NCBI GenBank assembly: GCA_002239105.1
Contig: MPNQ01000027.1
Span: 1-42,342, forward strand
DNA: 42,342 nt
Reading direction: 5' to 3'
Source: a marine group bacterium Sva0996 bin134
GTDB taxonomy: Bacteria; Actinomycetota; Acidimicrobiia; Acidimicrobiales; Bin134
Shown here: in pieces, positions 8,594 to 16,806 of the stretch
Numbering within the stretch: the first letter of the stretch is position 1
Layout of the letters: each line of letters begins with the position of its first letter
Made by a program: the position numbers and the translations under genes
Notes under the pieces: model-generated
Told to the model about the DNA's origin: nothing
The model's database searches: none
The model's input: the letters and a program-made list of their open reading frames with translations, nothing else

Positions 8594-9571
8594 TCAGAGC
8601 TGGATGAGGCGGGGGGCGCTGCCTTCCGACAGCAGGTTGTGTCCGATCTCGGCGGGGAGCGAGTTGGCCGAGCCGAACAGCGTATCGATCACCAGGGTCC
8701 GCTTCATCCAGCGGTGGAACTGGTGTTCAGCGGTGAAGCCGATCCCGGCCAGCACCTGCTGGGCGTTGGTCGCAGTGGTGAGGGCGGCTTGGCCAGCCAG
8801 CGACTTGGCCAGCGCGGCCAAAAGCGGATCGGGATCGTGGAGGCAACCTTGGGCCACCGAGGCGGCTCCCTCAAACTGGACCAGCGATTCGGCCAGCTTG
8901 TGGCGGATGGCTTGGAACGACGCCACCGGGCGACTGAATTGCACGCGGTCGATGGCGTGCTGGCGGGCCTCGGCCAGCATCCACCGGGCCCCGCCCATGA
9001 GCTGATGGGCCAGAGCCACTTGGGCAGCGGCCACGGCTGCTTCCCAGGTGCCCCTCGTTGCCAACGGTGTCAAGGCGTCGGCCGCAATCTCCATGGACAA
9101 CCGGCGGTAGGCGTGGCCAGGGTCCACTCCTTTGGCCGCGGATACGTGGAGCAATGCGGTATCGACGGTGGTTGCTACAGCCCCTTCGCCATTTCCCACA
9201 GCCAGCACCGCGGTATTCGCCATTTCTAGGCGGGCCGACACCAGCCCTTCGATCACCACGGTGTCGCCTCGGCGCTGGGCTGGGGCGGTTGCCTTGTGGG
9301 GGGAGGGGAACACAACGCAGGTATCCAGAGAAACGGCGATGCCCAGCGCATTGGCCACCACGTCGTCGAGCAAGCTGGCTGCCGAATTGGATCTTCCGAG
9401 GGCGCTGAATGCGGTGGCCGCCCCCTGGGCAGGGGCCGCGTCGAGCAACTCGGCCCACCCGAGGTCGTAGAGCGATTGATCGGCCTCGCCCGGGCCGGGC
9501 GCTTCGGCCATGGCCGCCTCGAACCCACTGGTCAGCAGCGCTAGGTCGTCGGCTTCGATGAGCTCGCTCAT
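8594..9571 (-). CDS. Short acyl-CoA dehydrogenase subunit (non-catalytic type?)
   Basis: A 325-residue acyl-CoA dehydrogenase-like protein, clearly shorter than the usual 380. The C-terminal helical domain is present (RVQFSRPVASFQAIRHKLAE, then AQQVLAGIGFTAEHQFHRWMKR), but the middle-domain FAD loop is shortened and no TEP-GSD sequence is seen. It overlaps the start of its own upstream neighbour, a second acyl-CoA dehydrogenase, by 4 bp (ATGA). Such short/long pairs are known in actinobacterial steroid and acyl-CoA catabolism as alpha2beta2 heteromers. I infer that this is the partner subunit of the enzyme at 9568-10710. Confidence 0.8.
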   Translation of the reverse strand: MSELIEADDLALLTSGFEAAMAEAPGPGEADQSLYDLGWAELLDAAPAQGAATAFSALGRSNSAASLLDDVVANALGIAVSLDTCVVFPSPHKATAPAQRRGDTVVIEGLVSARLEMANTAVLAVGNGEGAVATTVDTALLHVSAAKGVDPGHAYRRLSMEIAADALTPLATRGTWEAAVAAAQVALAHQLMGGARWMLAEARQHAIDRVQFSRPVASFQAIRHKLAESLVQFEGAASVAQGCLHDPDPLLAALAKSLAGQAALTTATNAQQVLAGIGFTAEHQFHRWMKRTLVIDTLFGSANSLPAEIGHNLLSEGSAPRLIQL

Positions 9572-10710
9572 GACTCCGGCCCCAAATCAAGCAATCGCCG
9601 GGCGACAATGTTGCGCTGGATTTCGGCGGTGCCCCCGTAGATGGGTGCTGCCTTGGAATAGAGGTAGTCGGTGCGCCACATGGCCGCGTCGAGATCGTCG
9701 TCGAACTCCACCACGCCTCCGAGCAGGTCGCGGGCCGCCTCGAACAGTTCCAGTTCGGCCGATGTGATGAGGATCTTGTCGATCGACGTCTCCACGCCGA
9801 GCTGCTGGCCGCCGGCCAAGCGGTGCTGGGTATCTCGGGATCGGCTGCGGAAGGCGACAAGCGACTGGAATGCCTGGCCTAGGGCCTTGGCCGCGGTATC
9901 GCTGCGGTCGCCTAAAGCCGCCACCTCCGCCACCAGGTCGGAGAAGCGCCGGTGCAGCAGGGCTCCCCGGTGCCAGAACGTGGTGGACCGCTCGTAGGGG
10001 AGGATGTCCATGGCCACCTGCCAGCCCCCGTTCTCCTCGCCGATGAGCCGCTCGTTGGGCACGAACACCTCGTCGTAGTACACCTCGGCGAAGTCATGCC
10101 GCCCGTGCATGGTCTCGATGGGGCTGAAGGTGATGCCGGGGGAGTCCACGTCCACCAGCAAGGCGGTGATGCCCCGATGGGCGCTACCCGGCTCTCCCGT
10201 GCGGACCAGCAGTACGCAGCGCTGGGCGTACTGGATGAAACTGGTCCAGATCTTCTGGCCGCTCACCACCCAGCCGTCCTCGGTCTTGGCCGCCCTGCAT
10301 GTCAGCGAGGCCAGGTCGCTTCCCGCGTCGGGCTCGGAGAACCCCTGGCACCACATCTCGTCGCCCCGGATGAACGGCGGCACCAGGCGGGCGGCAATCT
10401 CGGGCCGGGCGAAGTCGATGACGGTGGGGGCCAGCACTTCGATCATCGTCCAGGGGCTGGGGTCGGCCAGCCCCCGAAGGTTGATCTCCTCGCCGACGAT
10501 GGCCCGCAGAAGCGGCGAGCCTCCCAGTCCATTGACCGATTCCGGCCATCCGTATCGGCCGAAATCGGCATCGTAGAGGGCCCGTTTCACACGCGAGTAG
10601 TGGGCCATCTGCTCGTCCATCGAGCCAGCGCCCTCATAAGGAGGGGCCAGCTCTTCGGCGTTGGCGTCGAGCCACGCCTCCAGTTCGCGCCGAAATGTCG
10701 CGGTGTCCAT
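9568..10710 (-). CDS. Acyl-CoA dehydrogenase, large subunit
   Basis: A 380-residue acyl-CoA dehydrogenase starting at ATG 10708-10710. WCQGFSEPDAGSDLASL (about residues 122-138) is the flavin/substrate loop, VVSGQKIWTSF follows, and the C-terminus carries APIYGGTAEIQRNIVARRLL. The position holding the catalytic glutamate in medium-chain enzymes (YEGT) is glycine here (YGGT), so the base must lie elsewhere or come from the partner subunit at 8594. It is expected to desaturate an acyl-CoA intermediate made downstream of the Rieske oxygenase of the same operon. A TTG 9 bp upstream could also start the frame; no good Shine-Dalgarno sequence is seen for either. Confidence 0.87.
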   Translation of the reverse strand: MDTATFRRELEAWLDANAEELAPPYEGAGSMDEQMAHYSRVKRALYDADFGRYGWPESVNGLGGSPLLRAIVGEEINLRGLADPSPWTMIEVLAPTVIDFARPEIAARLVPPFIRGDEMWCQGFSEPDAGSDLASLTCRAAKTEDGWVVSGQKIWTSFIQYAQRCVLLVRTGEPGSAHRGITALLVDVDSPGITFSPIETMHGRHDFAEVYYDEVFVPNERLIGEENGGWQVAMDILPYERSTTFWHRGALLHRRFSDLVAEVAALGDRSDTAAKALGQAFQSLVAFRSRSRDTQHRLAGGQQLGVETSIDKILITSAELELFEAARDLLGGVVEFDDDLDAAMWRTDYLYSKAAPIYGGTAEIQRNIVARRLLDLGPES

Positions 10711-10730
10711 CGTTGCCAAGACGCTTGACG

Positions 10731-11066
10731 TTACAGCGGCGGCTCGCGGACCATCTCCAAGTCAGCCGATCCGCTGTCTGGTACGCGGGGCTGGCGCCAC
10801 GCCTCGACCGGGAACGACGCCTCGCACAGGGAGAACGCCAGCAGCAGCAGGTTGCGGGCTTCGTCGGGGAGATCATGCAGGTCGAAGCGGTCGCAGTGCT
10901 CGAGGATCTCGGTCAGCCGGGGCATCATGGCGTCGTAGAAGGCCTGCATCTCGTCCATCGACGAGGCCAGGCGCTTCTCGTACCGCTCCCGCCAGGTGTC
11001 GAGAGCCCAGTCGGTGAACGGGGCCAGGTCGGCGAAGTCGGCGGGAAGCGTTGCGGTGTTGCTCAT
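10731..11066 (-). CDS. Small protein co-encoded with Rieske oxygenase
   Basis: A 111-residue protein (MSNTATLPADFADLAPF...) starting 2 bp after the stop of the Rieske oxygenase gene and ending 20 bp before the acyl-CoA dehydrogenase start. It is predicted to be mostly helical, acidic, with no signal peptide, no membrane segment and no metal motif. I do not recognise the family. It does not resemble the cone-shaped beta subunit of ring-hydroxylating dioxygenases, which is about 160-180 residues. Its position suggests an accessory or assembly partner of the oxygenase. It is easily missed because a longer in-frame opening over the Rieske gene masks it. Confidence 0.65.
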   Translation of the reverse strand: MSNTATLPADFADLAPFTDWALDTWRERYEKRLASSMDEMQAFYDAMMPRLTEILEHCDRFDLHDLPDEARNLLLLAFSLCEASFPVEAWRQPRVPDSGSADLEMVREPPL

Positions 11067-11068
11067 CG

Positions 11069-12379
11069 TCACTCCCCGTTGGCCGATGCCGGAGTGGGCA
11101 TCCACGGGTAGCTCTCCGGACGGCCGTTGGCTTCCACCTGCTCTCGCACCGCGGCGTGGTGGTGGCGGCAGAGGATCTCCTGGTCGTTGAGCATGAAGGT
11201 GTCCACCACCTCGCTCTCGATCATGGTCTGGGTGGCCTCCAGGGTGTTGGCGTCCTGGAAGGCATATTCCTTGAACGTCGAGAAGGCGAACTCCTGGGCG
11301 GCGCGCTGGCTGGCGTTCTCGGGCGGGGCGAAGTTGAGGGTCGACTCGAAGAGGTGCTTGCTGGGGCCGAGCGGCCAATAGGTGTAGGTGAGGTACCAGC
11401 CCGTCTCCCAGAACAGGATCATGAAGTTGGGCCACAGCACGAACGAGTCGATGCCCCAAGCGCGGTGCTTGGAAGGGTTGAGCAGCGGCGGCAGGTTTTG
11501 GTTGTCGTTGACCGCGGCGGGCTTGTCCCAGGGGCCGAACAGCCCGCTGCGCAGCAGGTTCTCGATGGGCTTGACCATTCTGGGGTCTTTGGGGGGAGAC
11601 ATGCCGCCCCACGAAGACACCATCGAATGGGGGCTGAACAGCTCGTAGTGGAGGCCCTCGAAGCCAATGCTGGCCAGCTTCTGGGACTCCTCGGCGGTGG
11701 CCTGGCGCTGGTGCAGCACCGGTGCGTGGTAGAACTCGACGAAGGCGTCGATGAACAGCTTCCAGTTGCTGTTGATCTCCGAGCGCACCTCGTAGGTCTG
11801 GGTCATCTCGCCGAACGGGTAGCCGGCCAGGCCCTCGGAAAGCGGGGCCAGGGCCTCGGCCAGCGTTTGCTGGGGCTCGGGGTCGAGGTTTACGAAGATG
11901 AACCCCTCCCACACGTCGCAGGCCACCGGCACCAGTCCGAGGGAATCTTTGTCGACGTTGAAGAACTCCTCTTCCTGCTGGATGAACGCGAGCGAGCCGT
12001 CGAGGTCGTAGCGCCAGCCGTGGTACTTGCAGGAGAACTGGCGGCACACCCCGGAGGTCTCCTCATTGGGGAAGTCGTCCCATACCAGTTTGTTGCCCCG
12101 GTGGCGGCACACGTTGTAGAACGCCCGCACGGTGCCGTCGCGGTCTTTCACCACCACGATGCTCCGCTTGGCCCAGGGGAACTCCCTTGTGAAGTAGCTG
12201 CCACCTCGCCCCAGTCGCTCGACGCGCCCGACGCACAGCCACTCCTTCTTGAAGATTGTGTCGATCTCCTGCTGCCAGTAGTCGGGGTCGTAGGAGTCTT
12301 TGTAGGACACCGGCGCGGTTCCCAGGCCGGGATAATGCTCGGTCCAACTGCCCTCGAGTGGTTTGGGGAAATGGGCCAT
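11069..12379 (-). CDS. Rieske non-heme iron oxygenase, alpha-type subunit
   Basis: A 436-residue ring-hydroxylating oxygenase. The Rieske [2Fe-2S] ligands are in FYNVCRHRGN (C-x-H) and QFSCKYHGW (C-x2-H), around residues 90-125. The mononuclear iron site follows in NWKLFIDAFVEFYHAPVLH near residue 225. It would hydroxylate or dihydroxylate a cyclic substrate using electrons from a ferredoxin; a stand-alone ferredoxin lies at 15672-15956, but no reductase is in the window. AAGGAGG lies 4 bp before the ATG. It is the second gene of the six-gene operon, 9 bp after the amidohydrolase, and is followed immediately by the small protein at 10731. Confidence 0.92.
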   Translation of the reverse strand: MAHFPKPLEGSWTEHYPGLGTAPVSYKDSYDPDYWQQEIDTIFKKEWLCVGRVERLGRGGSYFTREFPWAKRSIVVVKDRDGTVRAFYNVCRHRGNKLVWDDFPNEETSGVCRQFSCKYHGWRYDLDGSLAFIQQEEEFFNVDKDSLGLVPVACDVWEGFIFVNLDPEPQQTLAEALAPLSEGLAGYPFGEMTQTYEVRSEINSNWKLFIDAFVEFYHAPVLHQRQATAEESQKLASIGFEGLHYELFSPHSMVSSWGGMSPPKDPRMVKPIENLLRSGLFGPWDKPAAVNDNQNLPPLLNPSKHRAWGIDSFVLWPNFMILFWETGWYLTYTYWPLGPSKHLFESTLNFAPPENASQRAAQEFAFSTFKEYAFQDANTLEATQTMIESEVVDTFMLNDQEILCRHHHAAVREQVEANGRPESYPWMPTPASANGE

Positions 12380-12388
12380 GGGGCCTCC

Positions 12389-13615
12389 TTAGCGCCGGTA
12401 CACCTGGCCGTTTTTCATCACGAACTGCACCCGCTGGATCTCGGTGAGGGGATCGCCGGGCATCCCGATGATGTCGGCCAGCATCCCGGGGGCGATGCGG
12501 CCGAGGTCGGGGGCGTCGATGAGGTCGGCGCTGACCACAGTGGCGGCCCGGATGGCTCCCAGCGGGGTCATTCCCCGCTTCACCAGCGTCACCAGTTCCT
12601 CGGCGTTGCGGCCGTGCCAGATGGCCGGGGCGTCGCTGCCGGTGGCGATCTTCACCCCGGCCTCGATGGCCTTGGAGATGGTCTGCTTCGCCTTGGGGAA
12701 AACCTTGGCGGCCTTTTCTTGGAGCTCGGGGGCCTGGTCGCTCACGTCCCAGTTCTCGGTCAGCGCGGTGGTGCTCACCAAAAACGTGCCGGTGTCTGCC
12801 ATGAGCTGGATGGTGTCGTCCTCCATCAAAAAGCCGTGCTCTATGCAGTCGATGCCGGCCTCGATGGCCGAGCGGACGGCTTCGTCGCCGTGGCAGTGGG
12901 TGGCCACCTTGAGCCCCCGGCGATGGGCCTCGTCGGCAATGGCGGCCAGCTCCTCGGTGGAGTACTGCTGGGCGCCGGCCGAGCCGGTGTGCGACATCAC
13001 CCCGCCGGAGCCGCAGCACTTGATCACCTGGGCGCCGTATTTGATCTGGTAGCGCACGGCCCGGCGAATCTGGTCGATGCCGTCAGCCACCCCTTCTTCC
13101 ACCGATATCGGCAAGACGTCGGGGCCGAGAGCCTGGAACATGGTGGGGTCGAGGTGGCCGCCGGTAGGGGTGATGGCGTGACCGGCGGGCACGATGCGGG
13201 GACCGTCCACCCAGCCGGCCTCGATGGCCTCGCCCAGGGCCACGTCGAGCAGGTAGCCCCCCGTCTTCACGAACAAGCCAAGGTTTCGCACCGTGGTGAA
13301 CCCGGCCCGCAGAGTTCGCCGGGCGTTGGCGGTGGCCCGCAGCGTCATCTTGGCCGGGTTGGTCTGCACCGGGTCGAACAACCCCGCGCCCGGGCCGCCC
13401 ATAAACAGGTTGACCTCCATGTCCATGAGGCCCGGTAGCAAGGTGAGCTCGGGAAGCTCGATGACCTCTTCGCAGTCGCTGGCGATGCTGCTGTCGGCGC
13501 CCACCTCGGCGATGCGGTCGCCTTCTACCCGCACATAGCCGGGCTCGACCACCTCGCCGGTGTCGATGTCGAGCACCCCTCGCCCGTGCAGGGCGGTGGA
13601 CGTAGGGTTGCGCAT
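12389..13615 (-). CDS. Amidohydrolase family protein, HxH motif replaced
   Basis: A 408-residue amidohydrolase of the Xaa-Pro dipeptidase/imidazolonepropionase-like group. The barrel has the probable carbamylated lysine in QVIKCCGSGGVMSHTG, HCHGDEAV, CIEHGFLMEDD and GSDAPAIWHG. The first metal-binding motif, normally HxH after GL-D, reads GLMDMEVNL, so both histidines are replaced (Glu and Asn). The enzyme may bind metal differently or belong to a divergent subfamily. The ATG at 13613-13615 has GGAAAGGAA 7 bp upstream; an in-frame ATG-like extension to 13699 lies in the promoter. It is the first gene of the operon, divergent from the amidohydrolase-2 gene at 13713. Confidence 0.85.
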   Translation of the reverse strand: MRNPTSTALHGRGVLDIDTGEVVEPGYVRVEGDRIAEVGADSSIASDCEEVIELPELTLLPGLMDMEVNLFMGGPGAGLFDPVQTNPAKMTLRATANARRTLRAGFTTVRNLGLFVKTGGYLLDVALGEAIEAGWVDGPRIVPAGHAITPTGGHLDPTMFQALGPDVLPISVEEGVADGIDQIRRAVRYQIKYGAQVIKCCGSGGVMSHTGSAGAQQYSTEELAAIADEAHRRGLKVATHCHGDEAVRSAIEAGIDCIEHGFLMEDDTIQLMADTGTFLVSTTALTENWDVSDQAPELQEKAAKVFPKAKQTISKAIEAGVKIATGSDAPAIWHGRNAEELVTLVKRGMTPLGAIRAATVVSADLIDAPDLGRIAPGMLADIIGMPGDPLTEIQRVQFVMKNGQVYRR

Positions 13616-13634
13616 CGCGGTTCCTTTCCGGACA

Positions 13635-13675
13635 CTGGGAATGTTGTTGCGATAATAGGGGAATCTCATTCCCAG
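13635..13675. promoter_or_regulatory. Palindromic operator candidate in the amidohydrolase divergent promoter
   Basis: GGGAATCTCATTCCC at 13659-13673 is a perfect 6-3-6 palindrome. A further CTGGGAATG half-site at 13635-13643 makes a 9-bp inverted repeat with CATTCCCAG at 13667-13675, about three helical turns apart. On the minus strand TATTAT (13652-13657) is a likely -10 box for the operon, abutting the palindrome. The TetR gene at 15034 is the obvious candidate ligand-responsive repressor. Confidence 0.5.
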
Positions 13676-13712
13676 CCTAACCTTGACCCAAATTCCCACC
13701 TAGGAGGCGGCA

Positions 13713-15029
13713 ATGGCATTTGCCCCCGAGGAACTCACACTCATCAGCGTCGACGACCACATCATCGAGCCTCCTGACCTTTTTGACGCCCATCTTCCCG
13801 AGCGGTTCAAGGCTGACGCCCCTCGTATAGTTCGCCGCGACGACGGAGCCGACGTGTGGCGGTTCGGCGAGGTCGAGGTGCCCAACGTGGCCCTCAACGC
13901 CGTGGCCGGTCGGCCCAAGGAGGAATACGGCGTGGAGCCCCAGTCGCTGGAAGAGATCCGTCCGGGTTGCTTCATCGTGGACGAACGGGTCAAGGACATG
14001 AACGCCTGCGGGGTGCTGTCGTCGATGAACTTCCCATCGTTTCCCGGCTTCGCCGCCCGGCTGTTCGCAGTCGAAGACGAGGAGTTCGGCCTGGCCCTGG
14101 TGCGGGCCTACAACGACTGGCACATCGACGAGTGGTGTGGGGCCCATCCGGGGCGGTTCATCCCCATGGCTCTGCCGGTGATCTGGGATGCCAAAAAGTG
14201 CGCCGATGAGGTGCGCCGGGTGGCCGACAAGGGCTGCCACTCGCTCTCGTTCACCGAGAACCCGACTGCGCTGGGGTATCCGAGCTTCCACGATTCCTAC
14301 TGGGATCCGCTGTGGACCGCGGTGTGCGACACCGACACGGTGTTGTCGATCCATTTGGGGTCGTCGGGCCAGCTCAGCTTCCCGGCCCCGGATTCACCCC
14401 CCGATGTGATGATCACGCTTCAGCCCATGAACATCCAGTCGGCCGCCGCCGACCTGTTGTGGTCGCGGGTGCTCAAGGAGTTCCCCGCCATCCGCATCGC
14501 CTTGTCGGAGGGGAGCACCGGGTGGGTGCCCTACTTCTTGGAGCGGGTCGACCGCACCTACGACATGCACCACCGCTGGACCGGCCAGGACTTCGGCGAC
14601 CGGATGCCCAGCGACGTGTTCCGCGAGCACTTCCTAACCTGTTTCATCTCCGATCACACCGGGGTGTATCTGCGCAACCAGATCGGGATCGACAACATCA
14701 GCTGGGAGTGCGACTACCCCCACAGCGACTCGGCTTGGCCCGATGCCCCCGAGGAGCTAGCCCAGCTCATGGGCGAGGCCGGGGTGACCGAGGTCGAAGC
14801 GGCCAAGATCACCCACGAGAACGCCATGCGGTGGTACTCGTTCGACCCCTTCGCCCACGTGCCCCGCGAGCAGGCCACCGTAGGCGCGCTGCGGGAGGCG
14901 GCTGCCGGGCACGACGTGAGGGTCCGGGCGATGAGCAATCGCGAGAAGCTGACTGCCGAACAAGTCCAGGCCCGCTGGCAGAACATGGGCCAGGGCAGCG
15001 CAGGCACCGGCGCCGAACGAGCCAGCTAG
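13713..15029 (+). CDS. Amidohydrolase 2 (ACMSD-like metal-dependent hydrolase)
   Basis: A 438-residue TIM-barrel hydrolase or decarboxylase of the amidohydrolase-2 family. The N-terminus reads ISVDDHIIEPPDLF, where actinobacterial members have the metal motif in the D-x-H form. VLSIHLGSSG, IRIALSEGSTGWVPYFLERVDR and ISWECDYPHSDSAWP are further family signatures. Relatives act on carboxylated or hydroxylated cyclic intermediates (decarboxylation or hydrolysis). AGGAGG lies 5 bp upstream of the ATG. It heads a two-gene plus-strand operon with TetR (4 bp gap) and diverges from the operon that includes the Rieske oxygenase, so it probably serves the same catabolic route. Confidence 0.88.
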   Translation: MAFAPEELTLISVDDHIIEPPDLFDAHLPERFKADAPRIVRRDDGADVWRFGEVEVPNVALNAVAGRPKEEYGVEPQSLEEIRPGCFIVDERVKDMNACGVLSSMNFPSFPGFAARLFAVEDEEFGLALVRAYNDWHIDEWCGAHPGRFIPMALPVIWDAKKCADEVRRVADKGCHSLSFTENPTALGYPSFHDSYWDPLWTAVCDTDTVLSIHLGSSGQLSFPAPDSPPDVMITLQPMNIQSAAADLLWSRVLKEFPAIRIALSEGSTGWVPYFLERVDRTYDMHHRWTGQDFGDRMPSDVFREHFLTCFISDHTGVYLRNQIGIDNISWECDYPHSDSAWPDAPEELAQLMGEAGVTEVEAAKITHENAMRWYSFDPFAHVPREQATVGALREAAAGHDVRVRAMSNREKLTAEQVQARWQNMGQGSAGTGAERAS

Positions 15030-15033
15030 GGCG

Positions 15034-15687
15034 ATGAAGGTAGACGAGCGGGCCGGCGACACGGTATGGCGGGATCGGGCCATCGAGCGCTCGACTCGGA
15101 ACGCCCGGGAGCGGGCGGCCAAGCGGGTACAGCAGTTCCTGGACGCCGCTCGCGATGTGATCGCGGCCAAGGCTTCGACCGAGTTCACCGTTCAAGAGGT
15201 GGTCGACCAGTCGAAGCAGTCGGTACGGAGCTTCTACCAGTACTTCGACAGCAAACACGAACTCCTGCTGGTGCTGTTCGAAGAGGAGATGGGCATCGCG
15301 GTGGCCCGCATCAGAGAGGCGACCGCCGACGGCGACCCGCTCAACCGGCTGGAGCGAGTGGTGCTGATGCTGTACGACCTGTGCGCGCCGGGACGGGTGT
15401 CGGAGCAGCCGCTGTTCGCCGAGTTTGCCCAGCGGCTGCTGGTGGATCACCCCGAGGAGGTGGTGGCCGCCTATGCGCCAGCGACAGAGTACGTAGCCGA
15501 AATCGTGGAGTTGATTGGCAAGCAAGGCCTGCTACGCGAGGGCCGTCCTCGCCGGTTGGCGGCCATCGTCTTGCAGACCGCCACGGTCACCGCCGGTCGG
15601 AGCACCGGCGTGCGCCAGCCAATCACCGGCGATGAGGTCTGGCAGTTCTGCCTCCACGCCATTGTCCCTGATCACAAACTGTCGTAG
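15034..15687 (+). CDS. TetR family transcriptional regulator
   Basis: A 217-residue regulator. The N-terminal helix-turn-helix is typical: RVQQFLDAARDVIAAKASTEFTVQEVVDQSKQ followed by SVRSFYQYFDSKHELLLVLFEE at about residues 27-85. The C-terminal helical domain is the ligand-binding half and has no recognisable specificity. The gene follows the amidohydrolase by 4 bp. Its last 16 bp overlap the end of the convergent ferredoxin gene. A repressor of the divergent promoter region at 13616-13712, with the palindrome there as operator, is the natural inference. Confidence 0.9.
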   Translation: MKVDERAGDTVWRDRAIERSTRNARERAAKRVQQFLDAARDVIAAKASTEFTVQEVVDQSKQSVRSFYQYFDSKHELLLVLFEEEMGIAVARIREATADGDPLNRLERVVLMLYDLCAPGRVSEQPLFAEFAQRLLVDHPEEVVAAYAPATEYVAEIVELIGKQGLLREGRPRRLAAIVLQTATVTAGRSTGVRQPITGDEVWQFCLHAIVPDHKLS

Positions 15688-15956
15688 TCGACCACCGCGT
15701 CGCAGTCGGGGACCGACTGACAGGTGAGGATGAAGCCGTCCTCTACCTCGTCGGGTTCCAACGCCTCGTTGGCCCGCATGGTGACGCTGCCCTCGGCGAG
15801 AAATGCCATGCAGGTGGCACAGTTGCCGGCCTCGCAGGAGAACGGCGGGTTGAGCCCGGCCCGGCGGGCGGATTCGAGCACCGTATCGCCCTCGATGTAG
15901 TCCATTGTGCGGCGCTTGCCCCGGAAGATGATGGTCAGGCTGATGGGGTTGTTCAT
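15672..15956 (-). CDS. [2Fe-2S] plant-type ferredoxin
   Basis: A 94-residue soluble electron carrier. The cluster ligands are in CEAGNCATC (C-x4-C-x2-C) with the fourth in FILTCQ, the plant/putidaredoxin-like pattern with hairpin spacing seen in oxygenase reductase domains. It is expected to feed electrons to one or both Rieske oxygenases in this window (11069 and 22091). The frame is open further upstream, but the ATG at 15954-15956 gives a normal ferredoxin length and leaves a 34-bp gap after the SDR gene. No NAD(P)H reductase domain is fused or nearby. Confidence 0.88.
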   Translation of the reverse strand: MNNPISLTIIFRGKRRTMDYIEGDTVLESARRAGLNPPFSCEAGNCATCMAFLAEGSVTMRANEALEPDEVEDGFILTCQSVPDCDAVVDYDSL

Positions 15957-15990
15957 CTCTTTTGAGGGCTTCAAATCGGTGACTTCATTC

Positions 15991-16707
15991 CTAGCTGACG
16001 GCGGCGACCACTCCGCCATCGACCAGTATGTCGGTGCCGGTGATGAACGAGGCTGCTGGGGAGCACAAAAAGGCGACCGCCGCAGCGACCTCCTCGGGTC
16101 GGCCGGGGCGGCCGAACGGTCCTATCTCCATGAGTTCTTTGGCCCCCGAACCCGACTCCATCTCGGCGTTGCCCATTGGAGTGGCGATCACGCCCGGCGA
16201 GATGGACACGCAGCGGGCGCCTCGCGGTCCCCAGGCCACCGCCGTGCGGCGCACCAGTTGGATCACCCCGGCTTTGGCAATCCCGTAGGCCATGCCGGGG
16301 TCGTCGGTGGCGGAGAGGATCTCTTCGCCGAGCGGATCGTCGAGCAAGTCGAGCGTCTCTTCTGGGATGTGGGGTCCGACCAGGTGGGCGGCCATAGAGG
16401 CGATGCAGACGGCGACGCTGCCCTCGCCGATCAGCGGATCGAACACGTCGAACACCCGGGCCACACCGGCAAGGTCGACGTCGAGCACGGCGCGGGCGTC
16501 GGCTTGCACCGGGGAAACGCCGGCGGTCACCACCAGAGCGCCGAGCCCATCGACCCGGCGGGCCAGGGCCTCAATGGATGCGCGATCGGTGATGTCGCAG
16601 GCCACATCGCCTCCGGAGATGTCGGCCACCAGAGTGGTTCCCGGCAAAAGCGGCACGGTGGCAGCCCCGATGCCAGAGGCTCCGCCGATGACGACGTTCA
16701 TAGCCAT
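15991..16707 (-). CDS. Short-chain dehydrogenase/reductase
   Basis: A 238-residue SDR. The cofactor loop [11 protein letters not shown] is at residues 5-15 and the active-site Tyr-x3-Lys is in AYGIAKAG near 141-145. [14 protein letters not shown] follows, and the C-terminus has [11 protein letters not shown]. It would oxidise a secondary alcohol or reduce a ketone with NAD(P). ATGs at 16707 and 16701 are both possible; the first is used. It precedes the ferredoxin in the same direction and diverges from the DapB-like gene, whose intergenic region holds TTCGAC-N14-GTCGAA (16713-16738). The substrate is unknown. Confidence 0.88.
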   Translation of the reverse strand: MAMNVVIGGASGIGAATVPLLPGTTLVADISGGDVACDITDRASIEALARRVDGLGALVVTAGVSPVQADARAVLDVDLAGVARVFDVFDPLIGEGSVAVCIASMAAHLVGPHIPEETLDLLDDPLGEEILSATDDPGMAYGIAKAGVIQLVRRTAVAWGPRGARCVSISPGVIATPMGNAEMESGSGAKELMEIGPFGRPGRPEEVAAAVAFLCSPAASFITGTDILVDGGVVAAVS

Positions 16708-16712
16708 AGCGG

Positions 16713-16738
16713 TTCGACGGTACCATCAACCTGTCGAA
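16713..16738. promoter_or_regulatory. Inverted repeat TTCGAC-N14-GTCGAA between divergent genes
   Basis: A perfect 6-bp inverted repeat lies just upstream of the SDR start and within the SDR/DapB-like divergent intergenic region. It could be a regulator site, but the arms are short and chance is possible. Confidence 0.25.
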
Positions 16739-16806
16739 GCCTCAGCGGCGGACAAGCGGTTGCGAAGGGCGTCCAGTCGACAGAAAAGCAATGGGCGGGG
16801 GTGCTC

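Noticed and set aside
11051..13438. A 795-codon open frame on the plus strand
   Set aside because: It lies antisense to the Rieske oxygenase and amidohydrolase, which have full motifs. Long antisense openings are normal in such GC-rich DNA.
15907..16800. N-terminal extension of the DapB-like frame
   Set aside because: It crosses the ferredoxin and SDR genes on the other strand. The Rossmann motif begins shortly after the GTG at 16807.
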